A stretch of 64,000 nt of DNA from Hoeflea algicola (GTDB lineage Bacteria; Pseudomonadota; Alphaproteobacteria; Rhizobiales; Rhizobiaceae): assembly GCF_026619415.1 (NCBI RefSeq), contig NZ_JAOVZR010000001.1, positions 1,674,001 to 1,738,000 on the forward strand, given 5' to 3'. Positions 27,100 through 38,646 of this stretch are shown here, piece after piece (the first letter of the stretch is position 1; each line of letters starts with the position of its first letter). Both the position numbers and the translations under genes were made by a program. The notes beneath the pieces were generated by a model. That model searched no databases, was not told the origin of the DNA, and saw only the letters and a program-made list of their open reading frames with translations.

Positions 27100-27852
27100 A
27101 TGAAAAAACTTGAAGGTAAGATCGCAGTCATCACGGGCGGAAGCAGCGGAATTGGCCTGGCCACAGCCAAGCGTTTCGTAGAAGAAGGCGCGCAGGTCGT
27201 GATCTTCGGGCGACGCGAGAAAGTCCTGCAAGAGGCCGCGGTCCTTATCGGGAGAAACGTCACAACAGTGGTGGGCGACGTTTCGTGTCTGGAAGATCTG
27301 GACCGGCTCTACGCCACGGTGAAAGAGAAGCATGGTCACATCGAAATTCTCTTCGCAAACGCGGGCGCAGGGACAGTCGCACCGCTCGCGGAAGCTACCG
27401 AGTCCCATATTGACCAGACCTTCAATGTGAATGTGAAGGGGTTGTTCTTCACCGTGCAAAAGGCCCTTCCCATCTTCAAAGAGGGCGGTTCGATCATTCT
27501 GAACTCTTCGGTCTCGAATGTGATGGGGCTACCGGCGTTCAGCACCTATGCAGCAAGCAAGGCGGCTGTTCGCAGCTTCTCGCGGTCTTGGACACAGGAG
27601 TTGAAGGACCGCAAGATCCGCGTCAATACGATGAGCCCTGGCGCGATCGAGACTCTCGCCTTGGCGACAACGACCGGCCTTACCGCTGAGCAAGCCGAAC
27701 AGGCGGTCGCCCAGTTTACTGCGCAAATCCCAATGGGTCGCAGGGGCAAGCCGCAGGAAATCGCGGCTGCTCTCACATTCCTCGCCTCCGATGAAAGCTC
27801 CTACATCACCGGCATAGATCTCGCCGTCGATGGCGGCTGGGCGCAGGTCTGA
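27100..27852 (+). CDS. short-chain dehydrogenase/reductase
   Basis: A 250-residue classical SDR. Cofactor motif TGGSSGIG, NAG in FANAGAG, and catalytic YAASKAA with Tyr-x3-Lys. It closely parallels the preceding SDR in order and length (shared KRFxEEGA, RRxKVLQ-like and VDGGWAQ/VDGGLAQ ends). Substrate unknown. A GAAGGATAG ribosome site precedes its ATG. Confidence 0.92.
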   Translation: MKKLEGKIAVITGGSSGIGLATAKRFVEEGAQVVIFGRREKVLQEAAVLIGRNVTTVVGDVSCLEDLDRLYATVKEKHGHIEILFANAGAGTVAPLAEATESHIDQTFNVNVKGLFFTVQKALPIFKEGGSIILNSSVSNVMGLPAFSTYAASKAAVRSFSRSWTQELKDRKIRVNTMSPGAIETLALATTTGLTAEQAEQAVAQFTAQIPMGRRGKPQEIAAALTFLASDESSYITGIDLAVDGGWAQV

Positions 27853-27886
27853 CCCCCCAACTTTAGCACCAGATCGGAGAATTATT

Positions 27887-28485
27887 ATGAGCTACGCAAT
27901 TATTGGTTTCGGCGAGGTCGGCCAGACTCTCGCCAGGGCATTCGCCCGGAGCGGTATCGCTGTATCCGTGGCGACCACGCGCGATCCTGAAAGCTTCGCA
28001 TCGGACGCCGCCGCGATCGGATCCGAAGTCACGGCCAGGAAGCTCACGGAAGCGGTCAAGGCGGACGTCATCTTCCTGGCCGTCCGATTCGAGCAGCACC
28101 CGGATGTCGCGAAGGCGCTCCCTCCTGGCAGGGGAAGATCATCGTCGACGTGACCAATGCCTATGGTGTGCCTGATGAGGAACTGGGCGGACAGCCGTCC
28201 GCAAGAGTCGTCGCGCGAGCGTTCACAGGTGCAAGATTGGTCAAGGGCTTCAACCATCTGGTCGCTCGCGTCCTCGGCCAGGAGCCAGCGGTGCATGGTG
28301 GTCGGAGAGTCGTGTTTCTGGCGAGCGACGACGATGACGCAGTGTCGGAAATCGGGACGCTCGCGGAAAATCTCGGGTTCGCGCCGATCACGCTTGGCGA
28401 GCTGTCGGGAGGCGGGCTGCTAGTGCAGGCGCACGGTAATAGCTGGGGTCATCTGATCTTTAAGGACCTTATCAAGTTCGACTGA
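27887..28485 (+). pseudogene. NADP-binding reductase (F420-dependent oxidoreductase-like), broken by a frameshift
   Basis: The 5' part (27887-~28122) encodes a Rossmann start, IIGFGEVGQTLARAFARSG, with VIFLAVRFEQHPDV. It then goes out of frame at CCTCCTGG (28121-28128). The 3' part continues one frame over with DVTNAYG, RLVKGFNH and a normal end at 28485. Adding one base near 28123 restores a ~200-residue NADP-binding protein of the type annotated as NADPH-dependent F420 reductase. It is downstream of the two SDRs, probably in the same unit. A real mutation or sequencing indel cannot be told apart here. Confidence 0.8.
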
Positions 28486-28569
28486 CGAACACGACGTACC
28501 AACCGGTAGGGCCACGATGCACGGATCGGATTGAGCGCGATCCGATCCGTGCGAAATGGAGAAATTTCC

Positions 28570-28704
28570 ATGAGCATTGAGAAGAACATCAAGACAGGGA
28601 AGGACTTCTTCGCCGCCATCGGTCACCTCGATCGCAGCTCCAACAAGCTCAACCCTATCCCCAGGCGCCAACCAGAGAAAGGGCAATTCCAGCAAAAACT
28701 GTAA
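28570..28704 (+). pseudogene. truncated SnoaL/NTF2-like gene remnant
   Basis: A 44-codon frame. The first ~20 residues (MSIEKNIKTGKDFFAAIGHL) match the start of SnoaL-like NTF2-fold proteins (typically ~130 residues). The match then stops and low-complexity residues (PIPRRQPEKGQFQQ) lead to a stop. It looks like the 5' stump of the last gene of the accessory block, cut at its right border next to the EamA gene. Confidence 0.5.
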
Positions 28705-28767
28705 ACCAGCTATCCGGTTCGTTTTGTAAATGACCTATCGGCTGGACACTCGATCAGACGCCACACC

Positions 28768-29199
28768 CTAAAAAACCGCCAGCAAAATCGCGCCGGTGCC
28801 GATCAGCGTCACGCCCAGCCAATTGAGCGCGGACAGGTGTTCGCCGAGAAAGATCACGCCGAAAATGGCCACCAGCACGATCGACAATTTGTCGAGCGGC
28901 GCCACCCGGGCGGCGTCGCCGAGTTTGAGCGCGCGGAAATAGGCGAGCCACGAGCCGCCGGTGGCAAGCCCTGACAGGCCCAGAAACAGCCAGGTCTTGA
29001 ACGGGATCGATGACGGATGCCGCCATTTGCCGCTCACCGTCAGGATAGCGCCGAGCACCACAATGATCACGCAGGTGCGGATGAAGGTGGCGAGATCGCT
29101 GTCGATATCGGCGATCCCGACCTTGGCAAAAATCGCCGTCAGGGCGGCGAAGACCGCCGCCACCAACGCCCAGAACTGCCAGCTTGCCGTCAGGCTCAT
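28768..29199 (-). CDS. EamA/DMT-family small membrane transporter
   Basis: A 143-residue half-size DMT protein with four to five hydrophobic helices (WALVAAVFAALTAIFAKVG at the N-terminus; GVIFLGEHLSALNWLG near the end). Half-size EamA proteins probably work as dimers; substrate unknown. It is the last gene on the cbtB-to-cobO strand, 113 bases after cobO, so it may be read with the B12 operon. Confidence 0.85.
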   Translation of the reverse strand: MSLTASWQFWALVAAVFAALTAIFAKVGIADIDSDLATFIRTCVIIVVLGAILTVSGKWRHPSSIPFKTWLFLGLSGLATGGSWLAYFRALKLGDAARVAPLDKLSIVLVAIFGVIFLGEHLSALNWLGVTLIGTGAILLAVF

Positions 29200-29312
29200 C
29201 CGATGTCTCCCTGGCTACAACAACGCCAATCCTAGCGGATGGGCAAAACTCACTGTAGCACCTTGAAGCAAGGCGTGGCGCGCCCGAGTGAGCTCACCTG
29301 AACGCGCGACCC

Positions 29313-29951
29313 TCAGAATTCCACCCCGACCTGCGCCTTCACGCCAGAGCGGAACGGATGCTTGATCATTTCCATTTCGGTGACCAGATCGGCAAATTCG
29401 ATCAGTTCTTCCTTGGCGTTGCGGCCGGTGATGATGACGTGCTTCATCTCCGGCTTTTCCTTCAGTGTTTCGATGACCTCGTTGACGTCGAGATAATCGT
29501 AGCGAAGCACGATGTTGAGCTCGTCACACAGCACCATGTCGATTTCCGGATCGAGGATCATCTCGCGGGCACATTGCCAAGCCTCGCGGGCGGCGGCGAT
29601 ATCGCGGCTGCGGTCCTGCGTCTCCCAGGTAAAGCCCTGGCCCATGGTGGCCATTTTCACTTGATCGGGAAAGGCTTCCAGCACCTTGCGCTCGCCGGTC
29701 GACCACTTGCCCTTGACGAACTGCACCACGCCAACCTTCATGCCGTTGCCGATGGCGCGGAAGATCATGCCGAATGCGGCCGTCGATTTACCCTTGCCCT
29801 TGCCGGTATGGACGATCACCAGGCCCTTTTCGATGGTCTTGGTGGCGATGATCTTGTCACGCGCGGCTTTCTTCTTCTTCATCTTTTCCGCGTGGCGCTC
29901 GTTGAGTTGTTCCTCGCTCATTCCATCGGTAATCTTGACCCGTTCGCTCAT
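29313..29951 (-). CDS. cobO: cob(I)yrinic acid a,c-diamide adenosyltransferase CobO
   Basis: A 212-residue CobA/CobO-type ATP:corrinoid adenosyltransferase. The P-loop is VHTGKGKGKSTAAFGM at ~45-60, followed by VQFVKGKWSTGE and MVLCDELNIVLRYDY. It attaches the upper adenosyl ligand. The basic N-terminal region (KMKKKKAARDK) is typical of the proteobacterial form. It lies 63 bases downstream of the acetyltransferase gene and in line with cobN. Confidence 0.95.
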   Translation of the reverse strand: MSERVKITDGMSEEQLNERHAEKMKKKKAARDKIIATKTIEKGLVIVHTGKGKGKSTAAFGMIFRAIGNGMKVGVVQFVKGKWSTGERKVLEAFPDQVKMATMGQGFTWETQDRSRDIAAAREAWQCAREMILDPEIDMVLCDELNIVLRYDYLDVNEVIETLKEKPEMKHVIITGRNAKEELIEFADLVTEMEMIKHPFRSGVKAQVGVEF

Positions 29952-30014
29952 CTCAATCCATCCTTTTCAACATCAATCCTGACCGGCAAGACCCGCCGGT
30001 TCAAGCGGCATTTC

Positions 30015-30458
30015 TCAGTTCCGGCTTCCGCCCGCATCATCAAAGGCCTTGGCAAACCAGATCCGCTGCGCATGGCCGCGCGCAGCCGGCAGACGGCCGC
30101 ATTCAACATAGCCCAAGCTCTCGTAAAATCGTGGCGCCTGAAAAGTGAAGGTATCGAGATAGATCCCGGCATAGCCCTTCTGCCGGGTGATCTCTTCGGC
30201 CCGCAGCATCAGCGCCCTGCCAATCCCGCTGCCGCGCTGTTCATCAACGATGGCCAGCAATTTCACAAACAGCCAGCCCTGGACGAAATAGCCCGACAGC
30301 CCGCCGGCAAGCCTGCCCTCGGCATCGTCAACCCGCAGGTGCAATTTGTCAGGCTCGAACGGCAGCCCCAGTCCGGCCGCGGCGTCATCAAGGATCGCGT
30401 CAACTGCGGCAAAAAACTCGCCGCTCGTGTCATCGATTTCGCGTATCTCGAATGCCAT
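30015..30458 (-). CDS. GNAT-family N-acetyltransferase
   Basis: A 147-residue GNAT protein. The acetyl-CoA loop is in DEQRGSGIGRALMLRAEE, followed by AGIYLDTFTFQAPRFYESLGY. Substrate unknown. It sits between cobN (2-base gap) and cobO in the cob operon, so cotranscription is very likely. A link to B12 synthesis is only suggested by position. Start at 30458 (MAFEIREIDD). Confidence 0.88.
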   Translation of the reverse strand: MAFEIREIDDTSGEFFAAVDAILDDAAAGLGLPFEPDKLHLRVDDAEGRLAGGLSGYFVQGWLFVKLLAIVDEQRGSGIGRALMLRAEEITRQKGYAGIYLDTFTFQAPRFYESLGYVECGRLPAARGHAQRIWFAKAFDDAGGSRN

Positions 30459-30460
30459 GT

Positions 30461-33400
30461 TCAGTCCTTGGCCCCACGGGCAATGTCTGACAGGGCAAAC
30501 TTGGCCGAATTGCTCTTTGGCGTCCACAGCCCACGCTCGATGGCCTCCTCGAACTTTTCAGCCATTTCCCTGAGCGCATCGGGGTTCTTCTCGCGCAGGA
30601 AATCCAGCGTTTCCTGATCCATCAGATAGGCTTGGTAGACCGCCTCGAAATGCGCATCGCGCACCGCCCCGGTGGTGGCCGCAAAGGCAAACAGATAATC
30701 GACCGTCGCCGCCATCTCGAAGGCGCCCTTGTAGCCGTGGCGCTTGACCCCGGAGATCCATTTCGGATTGACCGCCCGACCACGCACGACGCGGGCAATT
30801 TCTTCTTCCAGCGAGCGGATCACCGGGCGTTCGGGCCGCGAATGGTCATTGTGATAGATCGCCGGCCGGCTCCCGCGCGCCGCTTCCACCGCCGCCGTCA
30901 TGCCGCCTTCGAACTGGTAGTAATCATCGGAATCCAGAAGATCGTGCTCGCGGTTGTCCTGGTTTTGCACCACCGCCTCGACGGTTGAGAGCCGCTGCTC
31001 GAACAATTCGCGCGCCAGCTGCCCCTCTTCCCCAGCTCCATAGGCATAGCCGCCCCAGACCACGAAGGCCTCGGCCAGATCGCTGCGGTCGGTCCAGCCG
31101 CGCTCATCCATCAGCGCCTGCAAACCCGCCCCATAGGCACCGGGCTTGGAACCGAACACCCGGAAAGAAGCCTGCCTGCCGGCATCCGCCTCGCTGACAC
31201 CGGTGTCAATCAGCCGCGCGCTTTCCTGCCGGGCGCGAGCCGCGAGCGGATTATCGGCCTCGTCTTCCTCAAGCGCTGCAACGGCGCGCACGGCGCGGTC
31301 AAACAACGCAATCTGGTCGGGAAACGCATCACGGAAAAACCCTGAAATCCGCAAGGTCACGTCAACCCGCGGCCGGTTCATCATCGCCAGCGGAATGATC
31401 TCGTAGCCGGTCACCCGCCGCGACGACGGGTCCCACACCGGCTTGGCGCCGATCAGCGCCAGCGCTTGGGCAATGTCATCGCCGCCGGTGCGCATGTTGG
31501 ATGTGCCCCAGGCAGTCAGCGCCATCGAGGTCGGCCATTCACCATGGTCCTGGGCGTGACGGGTAACCAGCAGCTCCGCCGATTTCTGCCCCAGTTCCCA
31601 GGCCGCCGGCGTAGGCACCGCGCGGCTGTCGACCGAATAGAAATTCCGCCCCGTCGGCAACACGTCCGGCCGACCGCGCGTCGGCGCCCCCGACGGGCCT
31701 GGCTGGACGAAGCGCCCGTCCAGCGCCATCAAGAGACCCTCAAGTTCAGCTGTGCCGCAGGCCCGCACTGAAGGCATGATCTGCGTCCGGATATTCTCCA
31801 TCACGGCTGCAGTCGCTGCCCATCCCGAGGGCACAGCCATTCTCTCCGACACCAGCTCGATTGCCAGCAGTTCGATCCGCTCCACCGTGTCGCCATTGGT
31901 GCGCCAGAGGTCATCCGAAACCGCCTGCAGTTCCTCAGGTTTTGACCCCGACCACCGCTCACCCATCGCGCAATCGAGCGGGTCGAACGCGGTCAGCCCC
32001 GCATCCCGCGCAATCGCCCGGTGCAGGCTGTCCTCGCCCGGCGCTTCGCCGCGCTTGATCCGCGCCAACGCAACCGTCAGATCAACAAGCAGCCCCCCTC
32101 GGGTGAAAGCCCGAAAATATGCAGCCCGTCGCGAATCTGCATTTCCTTGAGATCGCAGAGCCAGGCGTCAAGCTTTTCCAGTGCCAGGTCGTCATCATCA
32201 TCGGGCGCAATGCCGGCATCCCTGTCGAGCCCGATGTCATGCACCAGTTCAAGAATCTGGCGTTTGAGCAGTTTCAGCCGGCGCGGATCGTGGCCTGCCG
32301 CCTGGTAATATTCATCCACCAGCGCTTCGAGATCCTTGAGGGGCCCATAGCTCTCGGCCCGGGTCAGCGGCGGCGTCAGATGGTCAATGATGACGGCGGC
32401 AGCGCGGCGCTTGGCCTGCGTCCCCTCGCCCGGATCATTGACGATGAACGGATAGACATGCGGCGTCGGCCCGAGCACCGCTTCGGGATAGCAGGCCCGC
32501 GACAGTGCCAAGGCCTTGCCCGGCAACCATTCCAGATTGCCGTGCTTGCCCATATGCACCACCGCATGGACATCGAATTCCCGCCGCAGCCAGGCGTAAA
32601 ACGCGAAATAGCCATGCGGCGGCACCAGATCGGGCGCATGGTAGCTGGCCTTGGGATCGATGTTGTAGCCGCGCGCCGGCTGGATGCCGACAACCACATT
32701 GCCAAATTTCAGAAGCGCCAGCTCAAAACCGCCGTCGCGGTAGAACGGATCGGCGTCCGGCTCGCCCCAACGCTCTGTCACCGCCGCGCGAATTGATGGA
32801 TCAAGGGTATCGAAAAATTGCTGATACGCCCCGAGCGAAAGATATTCACCGCCCTCGCGTTCAGCCCGCAATGCATTGGTCGGCCCTGCCCTGAGCCTGG
32901 TCACCAGCGCATCACCATCAGCGGGGATATCCCCGACCTGATAACCCTCCGTTGACATCGCCTTGAGCACCTCGATGGTGCCTGCCGGCGTATCCAACCC
33001 GACGCCATTGGCAATGCGGCCGTCGCGATTGGGGTAATTGGCAAGCACGATCGCCACCCGGCGCTCCGCGATCTCGGTACGCCGCAACCGCGCCCAGCGC
33101 GCCGCCAGCTGCGCCACAAACGCCACCCTGTCGAGTTCTGGCGCATGGGTGACGATGTTGGCTTCAACGGTTTCATCAAACCTTGCTGCCGCCTTGAACG
33201 ACACCGCCCGGCTCAGCACCCTGCCATCGACTTCCGGCAGCGCCACATGCATGGCCAGATCGCGCGAGGTCAGCCCTTGCAGTGAGCCTGCCCAGGCTTC
33301 GCGGCCACCGCTGGCAAACACCGCCTGCAACACCGGCGCGCCAGTTGATTCCAGCACCGTGCCCTTGGTCTTGCCGCCCGGCGATGACACCGCAAAACCG

Positions 33401-34189
33401 GTGGCATTGATCACCACATCCGGCGCCGCATCCGCAAATATCGCCTGTAAAGTGCCAACCGAAACCGGGTCCTTGAGGCTCGAGACGAACACCGGCAACG
33501 CATTGACGCCTTCGGCCAGAAGCCCTTCGCACAGAGCCGCCACCGGCGCCGTCTGGCCGCTCTGCACCAGCGCCCGGTAAAAACACACCGCTGCAACCGG
33601 CGCACCGGGCGTCCAATCGCGTTGCAGATCACCAAGCGCCGGATTGGCCAGCCGCGGGTGCCACAGCCCGGCCTTCAGGAGTGGCGCCGCCGGCTGCGGT
33701 TTCTCGGCCCCATCGAGCAGGGCCTCGGCGTAATCGATCAGCGCACGGGCGTTTTCGGCCCCGCCTTCGGTCAGATAGGCCCAGAGATCGAGCCGTTCGG
33801 CTTGCGCGAGCGTCGATAGCGGATCGAGCCCGGGATCGGGCCGGTCGTCACCCGGCAGCGCTGCAACCTTGAACCCATGCATCGTTGCGGCTGCATGCAG
33901 GCTTTCCAGCACATAGGAAAAATAGCTGCCCCCCCAGCGCGCGGACGATCACTAGCCGGGCTTTGGGCGCCATCCGGGCGATGAAGGTATCGACCGACAT
34001 CGGATGCTTGAGATCGGACAGGCTTGCCAGCCGCCACTCCATCCGTCCGGTCGTCTGCCGCGCGGCAGCCACACTTGCCAATTCGGTGTCAGCAGCGCTC
34101 AGGAACAGGATGTCGCCCGGGCTTTGGCCCAGATCGACAGCCTCGTCACCATCGCTCAACGTCCCCTTTTGGGCGACCAGCAGATGCAT
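30461..34189 (-). pseudogene. cobN: cobaltochelatase large subunit CobN, frame broken twice (probably a sequencing or assembly artefact)
   Basis: Full length would be 1242 residues, the normal CobN size. CobN binds hydrogenobyrinic acid a,c-diamide and inserts cobalt with CobS and CobT (not in this window). Three pieces: 34189-~33935 (MHLLVAQKGTLS), ~33935-~32095 (middle, with VHMGKHGNLEWLPGKALALS and NYPNRDGRIANGVGLDTP) and ~32095-30461 (with WGTSNMRTGGDD and MMNRPRVDVTLRISGFFRD). The breaks fall in G runs on the coding strand: seven Gs at 33929-33935 where six are needed, and six at 32093-32098 where seven are needed. The first and third pieces are therefore in the same frame. No other stops occur, so the protein is probably whole in vivo. 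Confidence 0.88.
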
Positions 34190-34213
34190 CGGGACACAGC
34201 CTCCTTAAACGGA

Positions 34214-35272
<1,059 letters not shown>

Positions 35273-35276
35273 GGGG

Positions 35277-35801
35277 TCACCCCTTCATTTTGAGTGGCAG
35301 GCCGGCGGCGACGAAAAACACGTCGTCGGCAAGGCCCGCGATTAACTGGTGGAGGCGGCCGGCGTGATCGCGAAAAGCCCGCGCCATGGCGTTTTCCGGC
35401 ACGATCCCGAGCCCCACCTCATTGGAGACGAAAACCACAGGGCCTTTGAGGCCCGGAAGTACTGCAGCAAGCTTTTCGAATGCCGCATCGATATCGTGTT
35501 CGCCAAGCATCAAATTGGTCACCCACAAGGTCAGGCAATCGACAAGAACCGGGCGCTCAGCCCGGGCGTGGGCTTCCAGCGCCTGAACCAGATCAACCGG
35601 CGCCTCGATGGTTTCCCAGCCCGCTCCGCGCCGATCCCGGTGGGCAGCGATACGCGTCCGCATCTCCTCATCCCAGGCCTGGCCGGTGGCAAGGTATAGC
35701 CGCGTCGGCGACGATGCCTCCAACAGCGATTCGGCGAATGCGGATTTGCCCGACCGTGCGCCACCCAGCACCAGCGTGACTGGCGTCAGGCCGCTGGTCA
35801 C
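35277..35801 (-). CDS. cobP: adenosylcobinamide kinase/guanylyltransferase CobP (CobU)
   Basis: A 174-residue bifunctional enzyme that phosphorylates adenosylcobinamide and then makes its GDP derivative. P-loop [13 protein letters not shown], then [12 protein letters not shown], the R-x2-R block [10 protein letters not shown], and [11 protein letters not shown] and [11 protein letters not shown]. The start is a GTG at 35801 forming a GTGA overlap with the cbtA stop. The longer open frame upstream is out of phase with cbtA and not homologous. Confidence 0.93.
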   Translation of the reverse strand: MTSGLTPVTLVLGGARSGKSAFAESLLEASSPTRLYLATGQAWDEEMRTRIAAHRDRRGAGWETIEAPVDLVQALEAHARAERPVLVDCLTLWVTNLMLGEHDIDAAFEKLAAVLPGLKGPVVFVSNEVGLGIVPENAMARAFRDHAGRLHQLIAGLADDVFFVAAGLPLKMKG

Positions 35802-36517
35802 GCCGTCTGGTCCGGGGGCACCCGCGACATGAACAGCCCCAGCAAGCCACCAAGCACCAGCCAGAAAAACAATGTGGTGGCCAGCGACGCTGCCGCATAG
35901 GCGGAGGCAATATAGGCCGGCACATTGCTCGACAGATCCTCGGGCACTGGAGAGCCCCAGAAATGCGGCGCTGCAATCACGATCACTCCGAGCGCCTTGG
36001 CGATCCATTCCGGTCTTTGCACGATCAGCCAGAGCCCCAGCGCGGAGGCTGCCACCGCGATTACCCACCATTCCTGCCGGGTGCCAAGATCGGCATAGGG
36101 GAATCCGGGTACGGCCGGCGGCAGGCTGAATGCCGGCGCCAATTGCACACTGAACCAGCCGGCTGCACCAAGCATCAAGCCCCGCACCACGGCATCGCGG
36201 CCAGCGGGAAACTCGATCCCGGTCAGCAGCGCAACAGCGGCAAGCAGCAACGCAAAGCCTGCGCCCGCGACCAGATTGGCCAGAACGGTGTTACCCAGCC
36301 GGCCAAATCCGAGAACAGTTTCCTCTTCGCCGTGGTCATGCGCGGCAACCGCAGCGCCGTCGGTTTCGGCAACGCCGTGAGCGTGGCCGGCATCGCCGTT
36401 TTCATAGGTTTCTGCCTGCAGGATCAGCGGCACGATTCTTGTATATTGAGCGGGCGTCATCACCATACCGGCAATGAGCCCGGCGGCAAGAGCCGCCAGG
36501 AGCAACCTGACAATCAT
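35798..36517 (-). CDS. cbtA: cobalt transporter subunit CbtA
   Basis: A 239-residue membrane protein with about five hydrophobic helices. The N-terminus [17 protein letters not shown] with [10 protein letters not shown], a His-rich loop ([14 protein letters not shown]) and APHFWGSP are CbtA features. CbtA is a B12-regulated cobalt uptake protein that works with CbtB. It is 12 bases downstream of cbtB and overlaps cobP by 4 bases. Confidence 0.92.
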   Translation of the reverse strand: MIVRLLLAALAAGLIAGMVMTPAQYTRIVPLILQAETYENGDAGHAHGVAETDGAAVAAHDHGEEETVLGFGRLGNTVLANLVAGAGFALLLAAVALLTGIEFPAGRDAVVRGLMLGAAGWFSVQLAPAFSLPPAVPGFPYADLGTRQEWWVIAVAASALGLWLIVQRPEWIAKALGVIVIAAPHFWGSPVPEDLSSNVPAYIASAYAAASLATTLFFWLVLGGLLGLFMSRVPPDQTA

Positions 36518-36529
36518 GATATCAATCCC

Positions 36530-36709
36530 TTAGTGGCAGGGAAAGCCGTAGGAATGCCTTGTGTCGTGCGCTGCGTCGTGCAGCGTCTGCGAATTGGCAA
36601 GGCCAACGCCGAACACAAGGATCGAACCGACGACCAATGCCATCAGGCCGGCAACGGTGCGTGCGCCGATGCGATCGGTCAGGGAAAGAGTTTGGGTTTT
36701 AGCAGACAT
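36530..36709 (-). CDS. cbtB: cobalt transporter subunit CbtB
   Basis: A 59-residue protein with one transmembrane helix (VAGLMALVVGSILVFGVG) and the diagnostic C-terminal metal motif HDTRHSYGFPCH. First gene after the B12 riboswitch. Start at 36709, preceded by GGAGGTTGTC. The upstream part of the open frame is riboswitch RNA, not protein. Confidence 0.94.
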   Translation of the reverse strand: MSAKTQTLSLTDRIGARTVAGLMALVVGSILVFGVGLANSQTLHDAAHDTRHSYGFPCH

Positions 36710-36769
36710 GACAACCTCCGTGAGTGACTTCGGAAGAAGGTTTCTTCCGAAGGTCCGGCTCTCAACCGG

Positions 36770-37110
36770 TGCGAATGGCAGGTCTCCTGGCTCGCGGGTC
36801 ACGTCAACGTTGCCGTCAACATCAGCAAATGCCGGCCTTCCCAACGTCAATGCGGTCATGAAAACGGGACGATTCGTAGACAAAGAGGCGTCCGCGCCGA
36901 TTGATCATGCCGCCACGTCAGTGGCTTGTCCGGTCCGGAGCTTCAAGTGAGCAGGAAAACACCATTGTCATCCGCCACTCTGGCCACCCGGGCCGGTGAC
37001 ATTCGCCTCGCCGCTCTACAGTCGCGGGGTCGGCTGCGATAAAGATGCCCTGTTTGGGTCCATCCCGTCGCATTCCCTTTTGATCCGGAAACCCAACCTG
37101 AGTTTCTGGA
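36770..37110 (-). promoter_or_regulatory. cobalamin (adenosylcobalamin) riboswitch before cbtB
   Basis: Read on the minus strand, it has in order AAAAGGGAATGCG, CCCGCGACTGTAGAGC, GCCACTGACGTGGC, TTGGGAAGGC and the B12 box GAGCCAGGAGACCTGCC (36778-36794), then the cbtB ribosome site ~80 bases farther. These are the conserved core elements of the cobalamin riboswitch in the right order and spacing. The central arm at ~36845-36920 is long. It should turn off cbtB-cbtA-cobP-cobW-cobN-GNAT-cobO when B12 is ample. Outer limits are approximate. Confidence 0.92.
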
Positions 37111-37180
37111 ACCATTCCAATCTCAATTGATAGGGCCGCCGCAGATGAGTGTCAATCGCCATTGCAACCCGTCTTGGCCC

Positions 37181-38646
37181 TCAACGCCCGATTGGTGACG
37201 TCGCCTGCATCAGACGGTCAAATCCCACCAGACGGTCAAGATCGGCTGCGATGGCATCGAGCGCCGCGTCAACCTCGTCCCGGTGATTGCGAGTGCCGCC
37301 GCTGACCCCGAACCTGGCAAGCAGCCGCTCCCGGTAGATGTCAGAATCAAACAATCCATGCAGATAGGTACCTGAAACACGCCCGTCGGCTGAGATCGCG
37401 CCATCGGGACGGCCATCGAGAATGGTCATCGGCCGCGCGCAATCGTTACCCCGACTCACCCCCAGATGAATCTCGTAGCCAGACAGCAAAACGTCGTGTT
37501 CAGCCGATCGTGCGTCAATGTTACGCACCGTCTTCTCCGGCGCCAACTCGGTTTCAATGTCGAGCAGACCGAGCCCGACGGCGACACTCTCGCCCCCCTC
37601 TAGCCCGTGAGGATCGCTGACCTGTCGGCCCAGCATCTGGTAGCCGCCGCAGATGCCGATGATGTGGCCGCCGCGGCGATGATGCGCCATCAGATCCCGG
37701 TCCCATCCCTGCCTACGAAAATCGGCAAGATCGGCAATCGTCGACTTGGATCCGGGGAGAACCACCAAACATGCATCCTCTGGCAACCGTTCGCCGGGCC
37801 GCACGAACACCAGATTGACCCCGGGTTCGGCTTTGAGGGGGTCGAAATCATCGAAATTGGCGATCCGCGACAGCATCGGCACCGCAATCTTCAGTCCGCC
37901 AGTCGTTGCCTGCACCAACCGCTCCAGCGCCACCGAATCCTCGGCCGGCAGCCGCGCCGCCGGTGCGAGCCAGGGAATCACCCCTAGGCACGGCCAGCCG
38001 GTAAACTTCGCAATCGCAGAAATACCATCGTCGAACAGGCTCACGTCACCGCGGAACTTGTTGATCAGGTAGCCGACGATCATTGCCCGGTCCTCGTCGG
38101 GAAGAATCGTGTGCGTGCCCACCAGCGATGCGATCACCCCACCCCGGTCAATGTCACCAACCAGCACCACCGGCACCTTCGCCGCTGTCGCGAATCCCAT
38201 ATTGGCGATATCGCCGGCGCGCAGATTGATTTCCCCGGTGACCCAGCGCCTTCGACGAGCACCAGATCGGCCTCGGCGCTGACCACCGCGAAGCTTTCCA
38301 GCACTGCCGCCAGCAGTTTCGGCTTCAGCTGTTGGTAATCGCGACCGCGGGCATGGCCTGCAACCTTGCCCTGGACGACGATTTGCGACCCGGTTTCCGA
38401 CTGCGGCTTGAGCAACACCGGGTTCATGTGAACGCTCGCTGGCGTCCGGCAGGCTAGGGCCTGCAGCCATTGTGCCCGGCCAATTTCGCCACCGTCATCG
38501 GCGACAGCAGCGTTGTTGGACATGTTTTGCGGTTTGAACGGCCGCACCCTCAATCCATGATTGGCGGCAAGCCTACAAAACCCCGCGACAAGCACGGTTT
38601 TGCCAACATCCGATCCGGTTCCCTGTAACATCAACGCCCTGGTCAT
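37181..38646 (-). pseudogene. cobQ: cobyric acid synthase CobQ, frame broken once
   Basis: Two in-order pieces make a normal ~488-residue CobQ. The 5' piece (38646-~38236) has [27 protein letters not shown] and LVEGAGSP. The 3' piece has [37 protein letters not shown] and the C-terminal amidotransferase domain to GTYLHGLF. The link needs one extra base in CCGGGGAAATC (plus-strand 38230-38238). CobQ amidates the b, d, e and g carboxylates of adenosylcobyrinic acid diamide. Only this one lesion is seen, so a sequencing indel is as likely as a null mutation. Confidence 0.88.

Noticed and set aside
29358..30617. Long open frame on the plus strand (419 codons)
   Set aside because: It is antisense to cobO, GNAT and the end of cobN, has no family features and reflects high GC.
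36918..37115. Small open frame upstream of cbtB
   Set aside because: It overlaps the B12 riboswitch core, whose conserved boxes explain the sequence.
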